Shown here: piece by piece, positions 10,189-18,582 of the stretch
Numbering within the stretch: the stretch's first letter is position 1
Layout of the letters: each line of letters opens with the position of its first letter
Source: Pseudoalteromonas lipolytica
GTDB taxonomy: Bacteria; Pseudomonadota; Gammaproteobacteria; Enterobacterales; Alteromonadaceae
NCBI RefSeq assembly: GCF_001306915.1
Contig: NZ_LJTC01000001.1
Location: 33,328 to 97,327 of the forward strand
DNA: 64,000 nucleotides
Direction: 5' to 3'
The notes under the pieces: model-generated
Databases searched by the model: none
What the model saw: only the letters and a program-made list of their open reading frames with translations
What the model was told of the DNA's origin: nothing
Program-made: the position numbers and the translations under genes

Positions 10189-11061
10189 ATGTGGGGAAAA
10201 GTACTCGGTTTTTGTTTTGGCTTTATGTTTGGCAAATTTATAGGAGCCTTACTGGGCCTTTACCTAGGCCATATGTTCGATCGCAGCTTAAAACAAGACT
10301 TTGATAAAGCCGGTGGTTTTTCTGGTTTGTTTAAAGGCGATGATATTAACGAGCGCCAAGCACTTTTCTTTTCTAGCTGTTTTGCGGTGATGGGGCATAT
10401 CGCCAAATCGAATGGACGCGTTAGTGAAACGCATATTCGTGCTGCAAGTTTGTTTATGGACGAAATGGGACTCTCAGGCGATGAGCGCAGAGAAGCACAA
10501 GATGCCTTTCGTAGTGGTAAAGAAAGCGATTTTTCATTAAAAGAAACCGTTCATGACTTTAAAGAGCGCTTTGCTCGACGCCATGATTTATTGCAACTGT
10601 TCCTCGAAATACAAATTCAAATGGCCTTTTCTGATGGTCACCTTGCAGAGCAAGAAAAGCAGCTTTTGCAAGAGGTGAGTAAGCAGTTAGGTATTTCACG
10701 TACTCAGTTTGCAATTTTATTAAAACGCTACCAAGCCGAATTTGCATTTCGTCAGCAACAACAGCGTTTTTATGAACAACAACGTCAACAAAGTCAGCAA
10801 AATCGCAGCAGTCATAGTGAACAAAGAGGGCACAGTGTGCCACCGAATAATAGTATGAATCGTGCCCAAGCGTTGGCTCTTTTAGGCTTAAACAATGATG
10901 CTTCTGCGAGAGATATTAAAGTTGCTTATCGAAAGCTCATGGCTCAGCACCATCCCGATAAGCTGGTATCGCAAGGTTTACCAAAACATATGATGGAAGT
11001 TGCGGTAAAGAAAAGCCAAGATATTCAAGCGGCTTATGAGTATTTAAAAAAGGCGGCGTAA
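10189..11061 (+). CDS. djlA: Membrane-anchored J-domain co-chaperone DjlA
   Basis: DnaK co-chaperone held in the inner membrane by one N-terminal helix. The 290-aa protein starts with a glycine-rich membrane segment (about residues 5-28). It then has a TerB-like helical domain (about 55-180), a glutamine-rich linker (about 185-205) and a C-terminal J domain (about 225-290) with the essential HPD near residue 254. DjlA is usual next to lptD in gammaproteobacteria. Its last 18 bp overlap the convergent gene at 11044-11979. Confidence 0.95.
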   Translation: MWGKVLGFCFGFMFGKFIGALLGLYLGHMFDRSLKQDFDKAGGFSGLFKGDDINERQALFFSSCFAVMGHIAKSNGRVSETHIRAASLFMDEMGLSGDERREAQDAFRSGKESDFSLKETVHDFKERFARRHDLLQLFLEIQIQMAFSDGHLAEQEKQLLQEVSKQLGISRTQFAILLKRYQAEFAFRQQQQRFYEQQRQQSQQNRSSHSEQRGHSVPPNNSMNRAQALALLGLNNDASARDIKVAYRKLMAQHHPDKLVSQGLPKHMMEVAVKKSQDIQAAYEYLKKAA

Positions 11062-11979
11062 AAATCCGTCGACTTCTTTGAGCAGTCGCTGGTGCTGCTC
11101 CGGCTCTGAAGGCACACCAAATAACTCTCTTTGTCGGTAGTCATATTTTGCGTGTTTTCTTACCCAACGTTTTCTGTCTTTAACACTTTGCAGCGTGTCA
11201 GGGTTGCCCTCACTATAGAAAATATCCAGTAGCGGTGGGCTGATAGTCGAAAGCGTCGCATTGAGATGCTGGTTACGAACACTGTTAGGTAAATAACTAC
11301 CTAGGCTAATAAAAGCGTTTAGTTCGTTATTTGGAAAGCTCGCATAATGTTCAATCAAGAGCCCCGCACTGGCACCTTGTGCTACTACAATAATGTTGCC
11401 GCCTTCATCCATGGCACTGTTATACAAGGCATTGAATCTGGCAATTAGCTTTAATTTATAATCATCAAGTACGGCTTCACTAATATTAGGTTCACCTGTA
11501 ACAAAATGCGGCGCTTGTTGTGTTTCGGCTGGTGGAGCAGGAGTTGATTGCTCATCGCCTTGTTGACTACTTTGTGTTGTTGACTCAGCTTCAGAGCTTT
11601 CAGGTGACTCGGGCGTTGTCACATCGACAGGGTGCCAATCAATGTCAGGCATGGTCATGGCAAGGGTTGCATAGCCAATTTCGTTTAACTGCTTGCGCAA
11701 AAAGTTAATACCAGCATTATTAGTGGGTAAGTGCTGCCAATCAGGAATGATTAGCACAATTCCGCGTTGACTGGCTGCCATCGATTGACGGTATAAACTA
11801 ATGAACTCATCTTCACCGGCAAGCAGAGTGCGTACTTCATCGCTTGGTAAAAAGCGCTGAATATCGTTAGTGACCAAGCTTGACCAAGGGGTAGGTTTAA
11901 TAAAATCGGCAGCATTCACATTGCCCATCAACGCAAAACAGGCTGCGTAAGCTAAGCGATGTGCGGGTTTTAAATTCAT
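11044..11979 (-). CDS. DUF3530-type secreted alpha/beta-hydrolase-like protein
   Basis: Protein of 311 aa with a putative signal peptide (MNLKPAHRLAYAACFALMGNVNA). It resembles the DUF3530 family, which has an alpha/beta-hydrolase fold: a strand near GIVLIIPDWQHLP, a serine/glutamine/proline-rich insert around residues 125-155, and a nucleophile-elbow-like GASAG. It probably acts in the periplasm; no substrate is known. It is convergent with djlA and overlaps it by 18 bp, so neither gene can have a terminator in between. Confidence 0.75.
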   Translation of the reverse strand: MNLKPAHRLAYAACFALMGNVNAADFIKPTPWSSLVTNDIQRFLPSDEVRTLLAGEDEFISLYRQSMAASQRGIVLIIPDWQHLPTNNAGINFLRKQLNEIGYATLAMTMPDIDWHPVDVTTPESPESSEAESTTQSSQQGDEQSTPAPPAETQQAPHFVTGEPNISEAVLDDYKLKLIARFNALYNSAMDEGGNIIVVAQGASAGLLIEHYASFPNNELNAFISLGSYLPNSVRNQHLNATLSTISPPLLDIFYSEGNPDTLQSVKDRKRWVRKHAKYDYRQRELFGVPSEPEQHQRLLKEVDGFLRRLF

Positions 11980-12059
11980 GCCGATATTACCTGAGTCTTT
12001 AATTAAATCAGTGATTAATTAACTATCGGCAGTCTTTATTAAATATTTAGCGAATTGTC

Positions 12060-12713
12060 TTAAAACTCAGGAGCGGCTTCAAAAATCAGTGTTTCACCGC
12101 TTGCAGGGTGAGCTAAGGTAAGCATTTCGGCATGCAGTTGTAAGCGGGGAGACATGGCGAATGCCTCGGGGTGAGCATACAACTTATCGCCTAAAATAGG
12201 GTGACCTAATGACAGCATGTGCACACGTAGTTGGTGAGAACGCCCAGTAATAGGGGTCAGCTCGACACGAGTTGCATTCTGTTCATGCTCAAGTACTTTA
12301 AAATGGGTTAATGACGGTTTGCCATTGTCGTGATCAACCATTTGCTTTGGGCGGTTCGGCCAATCACAAATAAGTGGTAAATCTACAGAACCAGTTTCTT
12401 GCTCAAGCTTACCAAATACACGAGCAATGTAGCGTTTCGCGGTTTTTCTATCTTGAAACTGAATGCTTAAATTACGATGCGCTTCTTTATGCATAGCTAA
12501 ACAAATAATGCCAGAGGTCGCCATATCAAGGCGGTGAACAATTTTTGCCGTTGGGAAAACGCGATTAATGCGAGCAATAAGGCAGTCGGCGTGTTTTGGG
12601 TCTTTTCCCGGCACAGTAAGTAAACCACTTGGTTTATTCACAATAAGTAAGTCATCGTCTTGATAAACAATACTTAAATAAGGTGTCATTGGGGGATTAT
12701 AATTGAGTAACAC
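12060..12713 (-). CDS. rluA: 23S rRNA pseudouridine(746) / tRNA pseudouridine(32) synthase
   Basis: Converts U746 of 23S rRNA and U32 of some tRNAs to pseudouridine. The 217-aa protein matches E. coli RluA in length and along its sequence: NYNPP at the N-terminus, NKPSGLLTVPG, the catalytic HRLDMATSG (D63), CDWPNRPKQ and ITGRSHQLRVHML. The start chosen is GTG at 12713, because NYNPP is conserved at the E. coli N-terminus; an ATG at 12689 is the alternative. It appears monocistronic. Confidence 0.94.
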   Translation of the reverse strand: MLLNYNPPMTPYLSIVYQDDDLLIVNKPSGLLTVPGKDPKHADCLIARINRVFPTAKIVHRLDMATSGIICLAMHKEAHRNLSIQFQDRKTAKRYIARVFGKLEQETGSVDLPLICDWPNRPKQMVDHDNGKPSLTHFKVLEHEQNATRVELTPITGRSHQLRVHMLSLGHPILGDKLYAHPEAFAMSPRLQLHAEMLTLAHPASGETLIFEAAPEF

Positions 12714-12846
12714 AGCCAGCCTCGATGATATGCAAGGGCGCTATTTTAAAGGAGTATGAGCGCTTACACAATGCCAGAGCTGGTTTTCGAGTAGCAGCTA
12801 AGATACAGTAAATTCAGCTATGGAGTTTTAAGAAAAGGACAAACAA

Positions 12847-13077
12847 ATGTTTCGCTTTGGTTTATTTCGCAGTAAGCCTTGTTCACGATGTGGCTTAGAA
12901 GTAAATTATCTTGAGCCAGAGTGTCCGCACTGTAAAGGCTTATCAGATTTACAGGTCGTGTTTTTGAAAAAGTCCCACAGAGATGATTTACGTAATAAAA
13001 ATAGCGATTTAATAGCCGTTTTTTGGAAGCTAACCCTTGTTGCATTTTTTATAACACTACTTCTCTTCATTTTTTAG
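12847..13077 (+). CDS. Small zinc-ribbon protein with C-terminal membrane helix
   Basis: A 76-aa protein of unknown function. Two CxxC pairs (C12/C15 and C26/C29) make a short zinc ribbon, and residues about 57-76 form one hydrophobic helix at the extreme C-terminus, as in tail-anchored proteins. A good AAGGA site lies 9 nt before the ATG. Small proteins of this shape occur in related genera, but I cannot name a family with certainty. The DTW-domain gene follows 85 bp downstream on the same strand. Confidence 0.7.
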   Translation: MFRFGLFRSKPCSRCGLEVNYLEPECPHCKGLSDLQVVFLKKSHRDDLRNKNSDLIAVFWKLTLVAFFITLLLFIF

Positions 13078-13162
13078 AAATAGCTTGCTCTTTGGGCTTG
13101 CAGATATCTATTCCCCTTATTTTTAGCTACAATACGCGCCGTTTAATTATCTGGTAAATACA

Positions 13163-13852
13163 GTGGCTACTATCTCAAATAATTCCGTGTTAATGCTTCG
13201 TGCTCAGCAAATGACTGAGTCTCGTCGTGAATTTAAAGCGCGAGGAGCAAAGTTAACGCGTTGTGAGCGATGTTTATTAGCCGAACACTATTGTATTTGT
13301 GATGGTGTTGAACAGGCAAAGTGTGATGCCGCGGTTTGTTTACTTATGTACCATAATGAGAGTTTTAAGCCGTCAAATACTGGCCGTTTAATTGCTGAAA
13401 TCGTGCCAGATAACCATGCCTTTAAATGGGATAGAACAAATCCAGATGAAGCCTTATTAAGCTTATTGGCAGATCCTCAGTATCAGCCAATGGTTATTTT
13501 TCCTGCTAGCGATGTAGACGACGAAGAGCGGGTGATCACCGAAGTAACCCCTGTTGAAGGTAAGCGTCCATTGTTTATCTTTTTAGATGGTACTTGGCGC
13601 GAAGCAAAGAAAATGATCCGTAAAAGCCCTTATCTAGATAATTTTCCTGTGCTTTCAATTACACCTGAAAAGCTTTCGGATTATCGATTGCGTGTTGCCC
13701 CGCATGAGCATCAACTAGGTACTGCTGAGGTGGCTATTATGGTTCTTGCTCTTGCTGGTGAAGAAGATGCAACTCAAAAGCTTGAGCAACATTTTATTAA
13801 GTTTAGAGATGCTTATCTGCTTGGTAAGCGAAATAAGGGACGCCCGGAGTAA
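13163..13852 (+). CDS. tapT: DTW-domain tRNA-uridine aminocarboxypropyltransferase
   Basis: TapT (YfiP) family enzyme that transfers the 3-amino-3-carboxypropyl group of SAM to U47 of tRNAs (acp3U). The 229-aa protein carries the N-terminal cysteine cluster (C34, C37, C44, C46), the PSNTGRL motif and the defining D-x-T-W block (LDGTWREAKKM, about residues 140-150). The start used is GTG at 13163; an in-frame ATG at 13193 (MLRAQQMTESRREF) is possible because neither has a strong ribosome-binding site. A MITE-like repeat begins 4 bp after its stop. Confidence 0.85.
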   Translation: MATISNNSVLMLRAQQMTESRREFKARGAKLTRCERCLLAEHYCICDGVEQAKCDAAVCLLMYHNESFKPSNTGRLIAEIVPDNHAFKWDRTNPDEALLSLLADPQYQPMVIFPASDVDDEERVITEVTPVEGKRPLFIFLDGTWREAKKMIRKSPYLDNFPVLSITPEKLSDYRLRVAPHEHQLGTAEVAIMVLALAGEEDATQKLEQHFIKFRDAYLLGKRNKGRPE

Positions 13853-13855
13853 TAG

Positions 13856-14015
13856 TACCAATCCGCAATAATACTTAATCATTTTGAGGGATTAAACCTG
13901 TCGCTACCTGCGTTAAAAATTACTGATTTAGAACAACTAAATAACGAAATTTTTGCCTTGTTATCGACGAGGTTTTATTGCCCCAAAATAGACCACTTAA
14001 TTAAGCGAATTGGTA
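13856..14015. repeat. MITE-like repeat, copy A (about 160 bp)
   Basis: Non-coding element bounded by an imperfect terminal inverted repeat: TACCAATCCGC at the left, and the reverse complement of TACCAATTCGC at the right. Its inner part, read on the minus strand, shares long blocks with 55589-55750, for example ATAACAAGGCAAAAATTT and AATTTTTAACGCAG in the same order and at similar spacing. Both copies are 160-162 bp and both lie in a gap just after a stop codon. No transposase is encoded, as expected for a MITE. Confidence 0.75.
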
Positions 14016-14036
14016 TAACTCTTTACTAAATTGTAG

Positions 14037-14072
14037 GCAAAAGAAAAGCGCGTACTATCTCTAGTCGCGCTT
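14037..14072 (-). terminator. Rho-independent terminator of the CsrB-like RNA
   Basis: On the minus strand AGCGCGACTA and TAGTACGCGCT pair across a GAGA loop with one bulged base, followed by TTTCTTTT. It ends the GGA-rich transcript that starts near 14519. Confidence 0.85.
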
Positions 14073-14519
14073 GCGGAATCTTCTTAATTTTTTGCATCCT
14101 GCAATTGAATCTAATCAACTCCCTAAACTTTGCCAATCCATGCGATTACACTTTACTTATTGGTTCTGTGTAATATAAGGCAATCCCGCCTTGTTTCCTT
14201 GTTAGTCCTTTACATCCTTGCTGGTAATCACTTTACCATTCCCTTACGTGCCATCCCGACACTATCCCTTTCTTTGCAAATCCGTTGCGATGCCCTAACG
14301 GCCTGTCCTTTATTCCACTTTTTGAACTTCCTGTATAACAACATCCTGTTGTTATGCCATTCCACATCATCCTGATGCTGTCCGTAGGTTGTCACTCCAT
14401 TGCGTTACTCTTCCTGAGCCTGTCCTTGATTCCTTATTCTCCTAATGAACCTTATTCCGCGGTATTATGAGTAATGCTTCCTTATCCATCTACTCATTAA
14501 GCTTCTTGCTTAGTTGATG
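14040..14519 (-). ncRNA. csrB: CsrB/RsmZ-type regulatory RNA that sequesters CsrA
   Basis: No protein frame is convincing here. The minus-strand transcript carries about 26 GGA triplets in about 480 nt, against about 7-8 expected by chance. Several sit in hairpin loops, the classic CsrA target: AACAAC-AGGAT-GTTGTT at 14337-14353, CATCA-GGA-TGATG at 14365-14377, CTC-AGGAA-GAG near 14410, and a 5' hairpin closed by GAGTA/TACTC. The 5' end is placed about 7 nt after a TATAAT box, and the 3' end is a strong terminator. The length is close to that of known CsrB RNAs. CsrB-type RNAs titrate the post-transcriptional regulator CsrA/RsmA under control of a GacS/GacA (BarA/UvrY) system. The identification rests on motif density, loop placement and promoter architecture. 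Confidence 0.9.
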
Positions 14520-14525
14520 TAAGTA

Positions 14526-14531
14526 ATTATA
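14526..14531 (-). promoter_or_regulatory. -10 box of the CsrB-like RNA
   Basis: A perfect TATAAT on the minus strand. No good -35 hexamer lies 16-18 bp upstream (the position reads CTACTC), as expected for an activator-dependent promoter. The predicted start is near 14519. Confidence 0.7.
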
Positions 14532-14677
14532 GAGAAATAGGCAAAGCTGAGTAGGTCAAAATCTTACTTAATCTGTTGGTTATTTTATTGTCATTTAATA
14601 TATTTCATTAAATTTCAGTTGGTTAAGTGTTTTTGTGCAGTGTTTGCTGGTGCTTTTTACTCAATAACTGCCATGTG

Positions 14678-14695
14678 GGTGAGATATGTCTTACA
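14678..14695 (-). promoter_or_regulatory. GacA/UvrY-type upstream activating sequence
   Basis: GGTGAG-ATATGT-CTTACA matches the 18-bp consensus TGTRAG-N6-CTTACA with one mismatch, in the first base. Its centre is about 167 bp upstream of the predicted start of the CsrB-like RNA, similar to the distance at csrB and rsmZ promoters in Escherichia and Pseudomonas. It is also about 115 bp upstream of the iron-transporter gene on the other strand. Confidence 0.75.
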
Positions 14696-14778
14696 TGCAA
14701 ATTCCTAAATGGCAGCTATGTTGATTGAAATATAAGTTTAAACGGGTGCACTTTGCCCTAACTCTAGGTAAAATATTT

Positions 14779-14793
14779 TGATAATTGTTATTA
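14779..14793 (+). promoter_or_regulatory. Fur-like box before the iron ABC transporter
   Basis: TGATAAT-T-GTTATTA matches the 7-1-7 Fur inverted repeat (TGATAAT-N-ATTATCA) at 12 of 14 positions. It lies 16 bp before the ATG of the Fe(III)-binding protein, where Fur would block transcription or translation start. Confidence 0.65.
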
Positions 14794-14808
14794 TTTAGGT
14801 GCTATAAA

Positions 14809-15813
14809 ATGAAAAAAACAGCCTTAGTATTACTTAGCGCATTATTAAGCGCGCCTACATTTGCTGCAGATGTAGTAAATATTTACTCGTTTCGTCAACC
14901 ATTCTTAATTCAGCCTATTTTGGATGATTTCACTAAACAAACAGGTATTAAAACCAATGTGGTTTTTGCCAAAAAAGGGCTGATTGAACGTGTAAAGCGT
15001 GAAGGTAAACATAGCAAGGCTGATTTAGTATTAACCTCAAATTTTAGTGCGCTGATTCAATTAGAAGATTTAGGCTTAACGCAATCAATTAATAGTGATG
15101 TAGTTAATGCGAATGTGCCAAGTACTTTTCGCGATTCCGACGGTCAATGGATAGCACTTACTAAACGTGTACGTAATGTTTACTCTGCAAAAGAGCGCGT
15201 TGGTGCGCTTGGTGAGTTAACATACGAAGATTTAGCGGACCCAAAATACAAAGGTAAGATCTGCACTCGCTCTGGTAAACATCCTTACAATTTAGGTTTA
15301 GTTGCTTCTATGGTTGCTCACCATGGCGAAGCAAAAACTAAGCAATGGCTTGAGGGCGTAAAAGCCAATTTAGCACGTAAACCGCAAGGTAATGACAGAG
15401 CGCAAGTCAAAGCCGTAAAAGAAGGTTTATGCGATCTGGCGTTAGGCAACAGCTATTATTTTGGCAAAATGATGCAAGATGAGCAGCAAAAATCATGGGC
15501 AGAAGCGGTATATATTAACTTCCCTAACCAAACAAACCGTGGTTCTCATATCAATGTATCGGGCGTTGTTATGACCCGTTATGCTAAAAACCCTGAAAAT
15601 GCCTTGAAACTGATTGAGTATATGACCGACAATAAGGCGCAAAATATGTATGCTTCAGTGAATATGGAATACCCTGTAAAGCAAGGGGTTGCATTATCAG
15701 AGATGGTTGCATCATGGGGTGAGTTTAAAGAAGACAGTCTACCTCTTGATGAGATCAGCAAATATCGCCCTGTGGCACTGAAGCTGATTGATGAAGTAAA
15801 GTTTGATTTATAA
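14809..15813 (+). CDS. Fe(III) ABC transporter periplasmic binding protein
   Basis: Periplasmic ferric-ion binding protein of the FbpA/FutA type, 334 aa. The start is the ATG at 14809, which has an AGGTG ribosome-binding site; a frame extension from 14785 has none. The signal peptide covers about residues 1-19 (ends TFA). NSYYFGKM near 213-220 contains the paired tyrosines that bind iron in this family, and SGKHPYNLG is also typical. Permease and ATPase genes follow. A terminator-like hairpin separates it from the permease, so the binding protein can be made in excess. A Fur-like box lies just upstream. Confidence 0.9.
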   Translation: MKKTALVLLSALLSAPTFAADVVNIYSFRQPFLIQPILDDFTKQTGIKTNVVFAKKGLIERVKREGKHSKADLVLTSNFSALIQLEDLGLTQSINSDVVNANVPSTFRDSDGQWIALTKRVRNVYSAKERVGALGELTYEDLADPKYKGKICTRSGKHPYNLGLVASMVAHHGEAKTKQWLEGVKANLARKPQGNDRAQVKAVKEGLCDLALGNSYYFGKMMQDEQQKSWAEAVYINFPNQTNRGSHINVSGVVMTRYAKNPENALKLIEYMTDNKAQNMYASVNMEYPVKQGVALSEMVASWGEFKEDSLPLDEISKYRPVALKLIDEVKFDL

Positions 15814-15842
15814 CGAGAACATTCCTCGTTACACAATTTTAT

Positions 15843-15873
15843 AAAAGCTGTTTTTTAACAGCTTTTATTTTAT
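15843..15873 (+). terminator. Intra-operon terminator/attenuator hairpin
   Basis: AAAAGCTGTT and AACAGCTTTT form a perfect 10-bp stem with a TTTT loop, followed by ATTTTAT. Being between the binding-protein gene and the permease gene, it probably lowers downstream expression. Confidence 0.7.
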
Positions 15874-15890
15874 CTGGTATTAATCCACTT

Positions 15891-17525
15891 ATGCATGTGA
15901 AGTTTTCGCTGTCGCGTTGGCAGCTTATAGCCTGGCTTATTGGCCTGTTGCTTGTTACGCCATTAGGCTTTTTATTATTTGAATCTCTGCAAGGAGATTC
16001 AGATGTATTTCAGCACCTTTTCGATACCGTGCTGTGGGATTATACCCGTAATACTCTCATACTCATTGCAGGGGTAGGGCTGTTAAGCTGTGTAATAGCA
16101 TTGCCGTTAGCTTGGTTAACTGCATATTGTGACTTTCCTGGGCGTAAGCAATTTGAATGGGCGTTAATGCTGCCTTTAGCAATGCCAACTTATCTTATCG
16201 CCTACGTGTATACCGACTTACTTGATTATGCAGGGCCTGTACAGATCGCACTCAGAGACTGGTTTGGTTGGCAATCACCAGACGATTACTGGTTTTTTGA
16301 TATTCGTACATTGACTGGGGCTATTTTTATGATTGCCTTGGTACTCTATCCTTACTTATACCTAATTTTTAAAACGGCACTCAGAGAGCAGTCTTTTAAA
16401 CTAGTGCAAGCTAGTCAACTAATGGGGCTATCACCATTACAAAGTTTTTTACGCGTTAGTTTGCCTCTTGGTCGTGGGGCGATTGTGGCAGGGGTTACAT
16501 TGATCAGTATGGAGGCTATGGCTGATTTTGCTACTGTTAACTACTTTGCTGTGAGCACACTGACGACCGCTGTTTATGATACATGGCTTGGTTATTACTC
16601 ATTAACCGCAGCGGCGAAAATCTCAGGTATTATGTTACTGATTTTGTTTTTAACCATCATGGTTGAGCGCTTTAGTCGTCGCAATCAAGCTGTGTATGAA
16701 CGTCAGTCAAGCGTAAACAGCGCAACTTTGTATCGCTTAAAAGGCGGTGCGGCATGGGCTGCAAGCTTGGCTTGCACCGTTGTGCTGGTATTGGCTTTTA
16801 TTCTGCCGGTTGGAGTATTAGTTAAATATGCCATTGTCTATGCAGATGAAGCATGGAATGGGGCATTCTTTAATTACGCTTGGCAAAGCTTTAAAGTGGC
16901 TGTAGTGGTGAGCATTGCAACTATCCTATTGAGTTTATTGGTATTGTTTTATCAACGCATTGCGAAGCAAGCTTACCCTTTGATCCCTGGGCGTTTAGCA
17001 AGTACTGGCTATGCCTTACCTGGTACTGTATTAGCGATTGCTGTATTGCTCCCATTAACTCAGCTAGATGATGCATTAAATAATTGGCTTGAGCCTTTTG
17101 GTCTATCACCAGGGTTACTTTTAAGCGGTACTTTATTTGCGATGATTTTTGCTTATGTTGTACGTTTTTATGCGATTGCGCATGGCGCGCTTGAAAGCAG
17201 TTTTTTACGTATTAGCCCATCACTTGATATGGCCAGCCAATCAATGGGCAAAGGGCCCATGCAAACCCTTTGGCGAGTACATTTACCGCTATTAAAACGC
17301 GGTATTTTAACAGCTGGTTTGTTAGTGTTTATTGAGTGCATGAAAGAGTTACCTGCAGCTCTATTACTCAGACCTTTTAATTTTGAAACCCTAGCAACTC
17401 ATGTTTTTCAATATGTTAGTGATGAGCAATTGGAGCTTGCGTCAATTTCAGCCTTGTTTATCGTGTTAGTTGGGTTAATCCCTTTGTATTTCGTTAATCG
17501 TTCGATGGAGCAAAATCACTCATGA
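15891..17525 (+). CDS. Fe(III) ABC transporter permease (fused double permease)
   Basis: Inner-membrane permease of the FbpB type, 544 aa, with about twelve membrane helices in two homologous halves. Each half keeps an ATPase-contact (EAA) loop: ASQLMGLSPLQSFLRVSLP near residues 180-200 and ASQSMGKGPMQTLWRVHLP near 448-468. It passes ferric iron from the binding protein to the cytoplasm. The stop overlaps the ATPase start by 4 bp (ATGA). Confidence 0.93.
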   Translation: MHVKFSLSRWQLIAWLIGLLLVTPLGFLLFESLQGDSDVFQHLFDTVLWDYTRNTLILIAGVGLLSCVIALPLAWLTAYCDFPGRKQFEWALMLPLAMPTYLIAYVYTDLLDYAGPVQIALRDWFGWQSPDDYWFFDIRTLTGAIFMIALVLYPYLYLIFKTALREQSFKLVQASQLMGLSPLQSFLRVSLPLGRGAIVAGVTLISMEAMADFATVNYFAVSTLTTAVYDTWLGYYSLTAAAKISGIMLLILFLTIMVERFSRRNQAVYERQSSVNSATLYRLKGGAAWAASLACTVVLVLAFILPVGVLVKYAIVYADEAWNGAFFNYAWQSFKVAVVVSIATILLSLLVLFYQRIAKQAYPLIPGRLASTGYALPGTVLAIAVLLPLTQLDDALNNWLEPFGLSPGLLLSGTLFAMIFAYVVRFYAIAHGALESSFLRISPSLDMASQSMGKGPMQTLWRVHLPLLKRGILTAGLLVFIECMKELPAALLLRPFNFETLATHVFQYVSDEQLELASISALFIVLVGLIPLYFVNRSMEQNHS

Positions 17526-18565
17526 GTCATTTGATAATTAAAGACTTAGCTTATCAGTACAATGCGACTCAGGTGTTGAGTGAACTAAACCTCAATGTTG
17601 AACAAGATGAAATCGTCTGTTTGCTTGGCGCAAGTGGCTGCGGCAAAACCACCACCTTAAAGGCAATTGCCGGGATTTTACAGCCTGATCAAGGCTATAT
17701 GAGTATTGATTCAAAAGTGGTCAACGATAGTGGGCTGTTTGTTGCACCGGAAAAACGTAATATTGGCATGATGTTCCAAGACTATGCGCTGTTTCCTCAT
17801 TTAACGGTAAGCGACAACATTGCGTTTGGTCTTAGCAATATGAGCAAAGCGCAAAAGCGAGAGCGTGTAGGTGAAATGCTTAGCCTTGTTAAACTCGATG
17901 GTTGTGCACAGCGATATCCGCACCAGCTTTCTGGTGGCCAACAGCAACGTGTGGCAATAGCCCGTGCACTTGCTTACAAACCAAGTTTATTATTACTTGA
18001 TGAGCCATTTTCGAATATTGATACACAAGTGCGTTTTGAGCTTATTGCCGATATACGCCGCATTATTAAAGCTCAGCAGGTTTCTGCGGTATTTGTTACT
18101 CACTCAAAGGAAGAAGCTTTCGCATTTGCTGACACGCTTGCGGTTATGCATGGTGGAAAAATAGCCCAACAAGGCTCTCCTGAGCAGTTATTTAGTCAAC
18201 CTAACTCAAAGGTGGTTGCAGAGTTTCTTGGTACGGGCATATACTTAACGGCAAAAGTATTAACGCCAACTGAATACGAAACGGCGTTTGGTGTGGTTCA
18301 CTCATTGACACCGAACAATGCAGATTGTCAGCAAGGTCAAGTGTATATAAGACCGCACCATATTCAGTTGTGTGAAGCTGCGCACAGTGACGCAAACAGT
18401 TTAACTATTTTGCACAGGCGCTTTATCGGTACGCGTTATGTATATCGAATTAATATTGCAGGGCAAGAGTGTGAAGTTGCTGCAGAGCAAGACCGCGTGT
18501 TAGCTGTTGAGCAACCTGTAAAAATAAAAATAATGCCGCACACAGTCAATTTTTTTCATGATTAG
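17522..18565 (+). CDS. Fe(III) ABC transporter ATPase
   Basis: ATP-binding subunit of the FbpC type, 347 aa. Walker A is GASGCGKTT (about 36-44), the signature is LSGGQQQR (about 137-144), and Walker B is LLLLDEPF, followed by the switch histidine in FVTHSKEEA. The C-terminal third (about 240-347) is a TOBE-like regulatory domain ending in MPHTVNFF. With the two genes before it, it forms a complete ferric-iron importer. Confidence 0.93.
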   Translation: MSHLIIKDLAYQYNATQVLSELNLNVEQDEIVCLLGASGCGKTTTLKAIAGILQPDQGYMSIDSKVVNDSGLFVAPEKRNIGMMFQDYALFPHLTVSDNIAFGLSNMSKAQKRERVGEMLSLVKLDGCAQRYPHQLSGGQQQRVAIARALAYKPSLLLLDEPFSNIDTQVRFELIADIRRIIKAQQVSAVFVTHSKEEAFAFADTLAVMHGGKIAQQGSPEQLFSQPNSKVVAEFLGTGIYLTAKVLTPTEYETAFGVVHSLTPNNADCQQGQVYIRPHHIQLCEAAHSDANSLTILHRRFIGTRYVYRINIAGQECEVAAEQDRVLAVEQPVKIKIMPHTVNFFHD

Positions 18566-18582
18566 TAATAAATAACAATCTT

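Larger units (their letters stand above)
14532..14808. other. Divergent regulatory gap between the CsrB-like RNA and the iron transporter
   Basis: About 277 bp of AT-rich DNA with no credible gene. It holds the GacA/UvrY-like palindrome (14678-14695) and a Fur-like box (14779-14793). The AT-rich middle (about 14580-14625) could bend or bind IHF, as at other csrB promoters, but I cannot pick out a clear IHF site. Confidence 0.6.

Noticed and set aside
12756..12794. Twelve-codon ORF after AAAGGAGT between rluA and the zinc-ribbon gene
   Set aside because: The spacing from AGGAG to ATG is only about one base, and the ORF leads to no coupled start. It is probably chance.
14130..14375. Plus-strand frame of 81 codons in the gap after tapT
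   Set aside because: It is antisense to the GGA-rich RNA, has no ribosome-binding site and has a biased composition caused by the TCC repeats.
14097..14490. Repeated TCC-containing motifs as a possible CRISPR or tandem-repeat array
   Set aside because: There is no constant repeat length or spacer pattern; the motifs are GGA sites of a CsrB-type RNA on the other strand.
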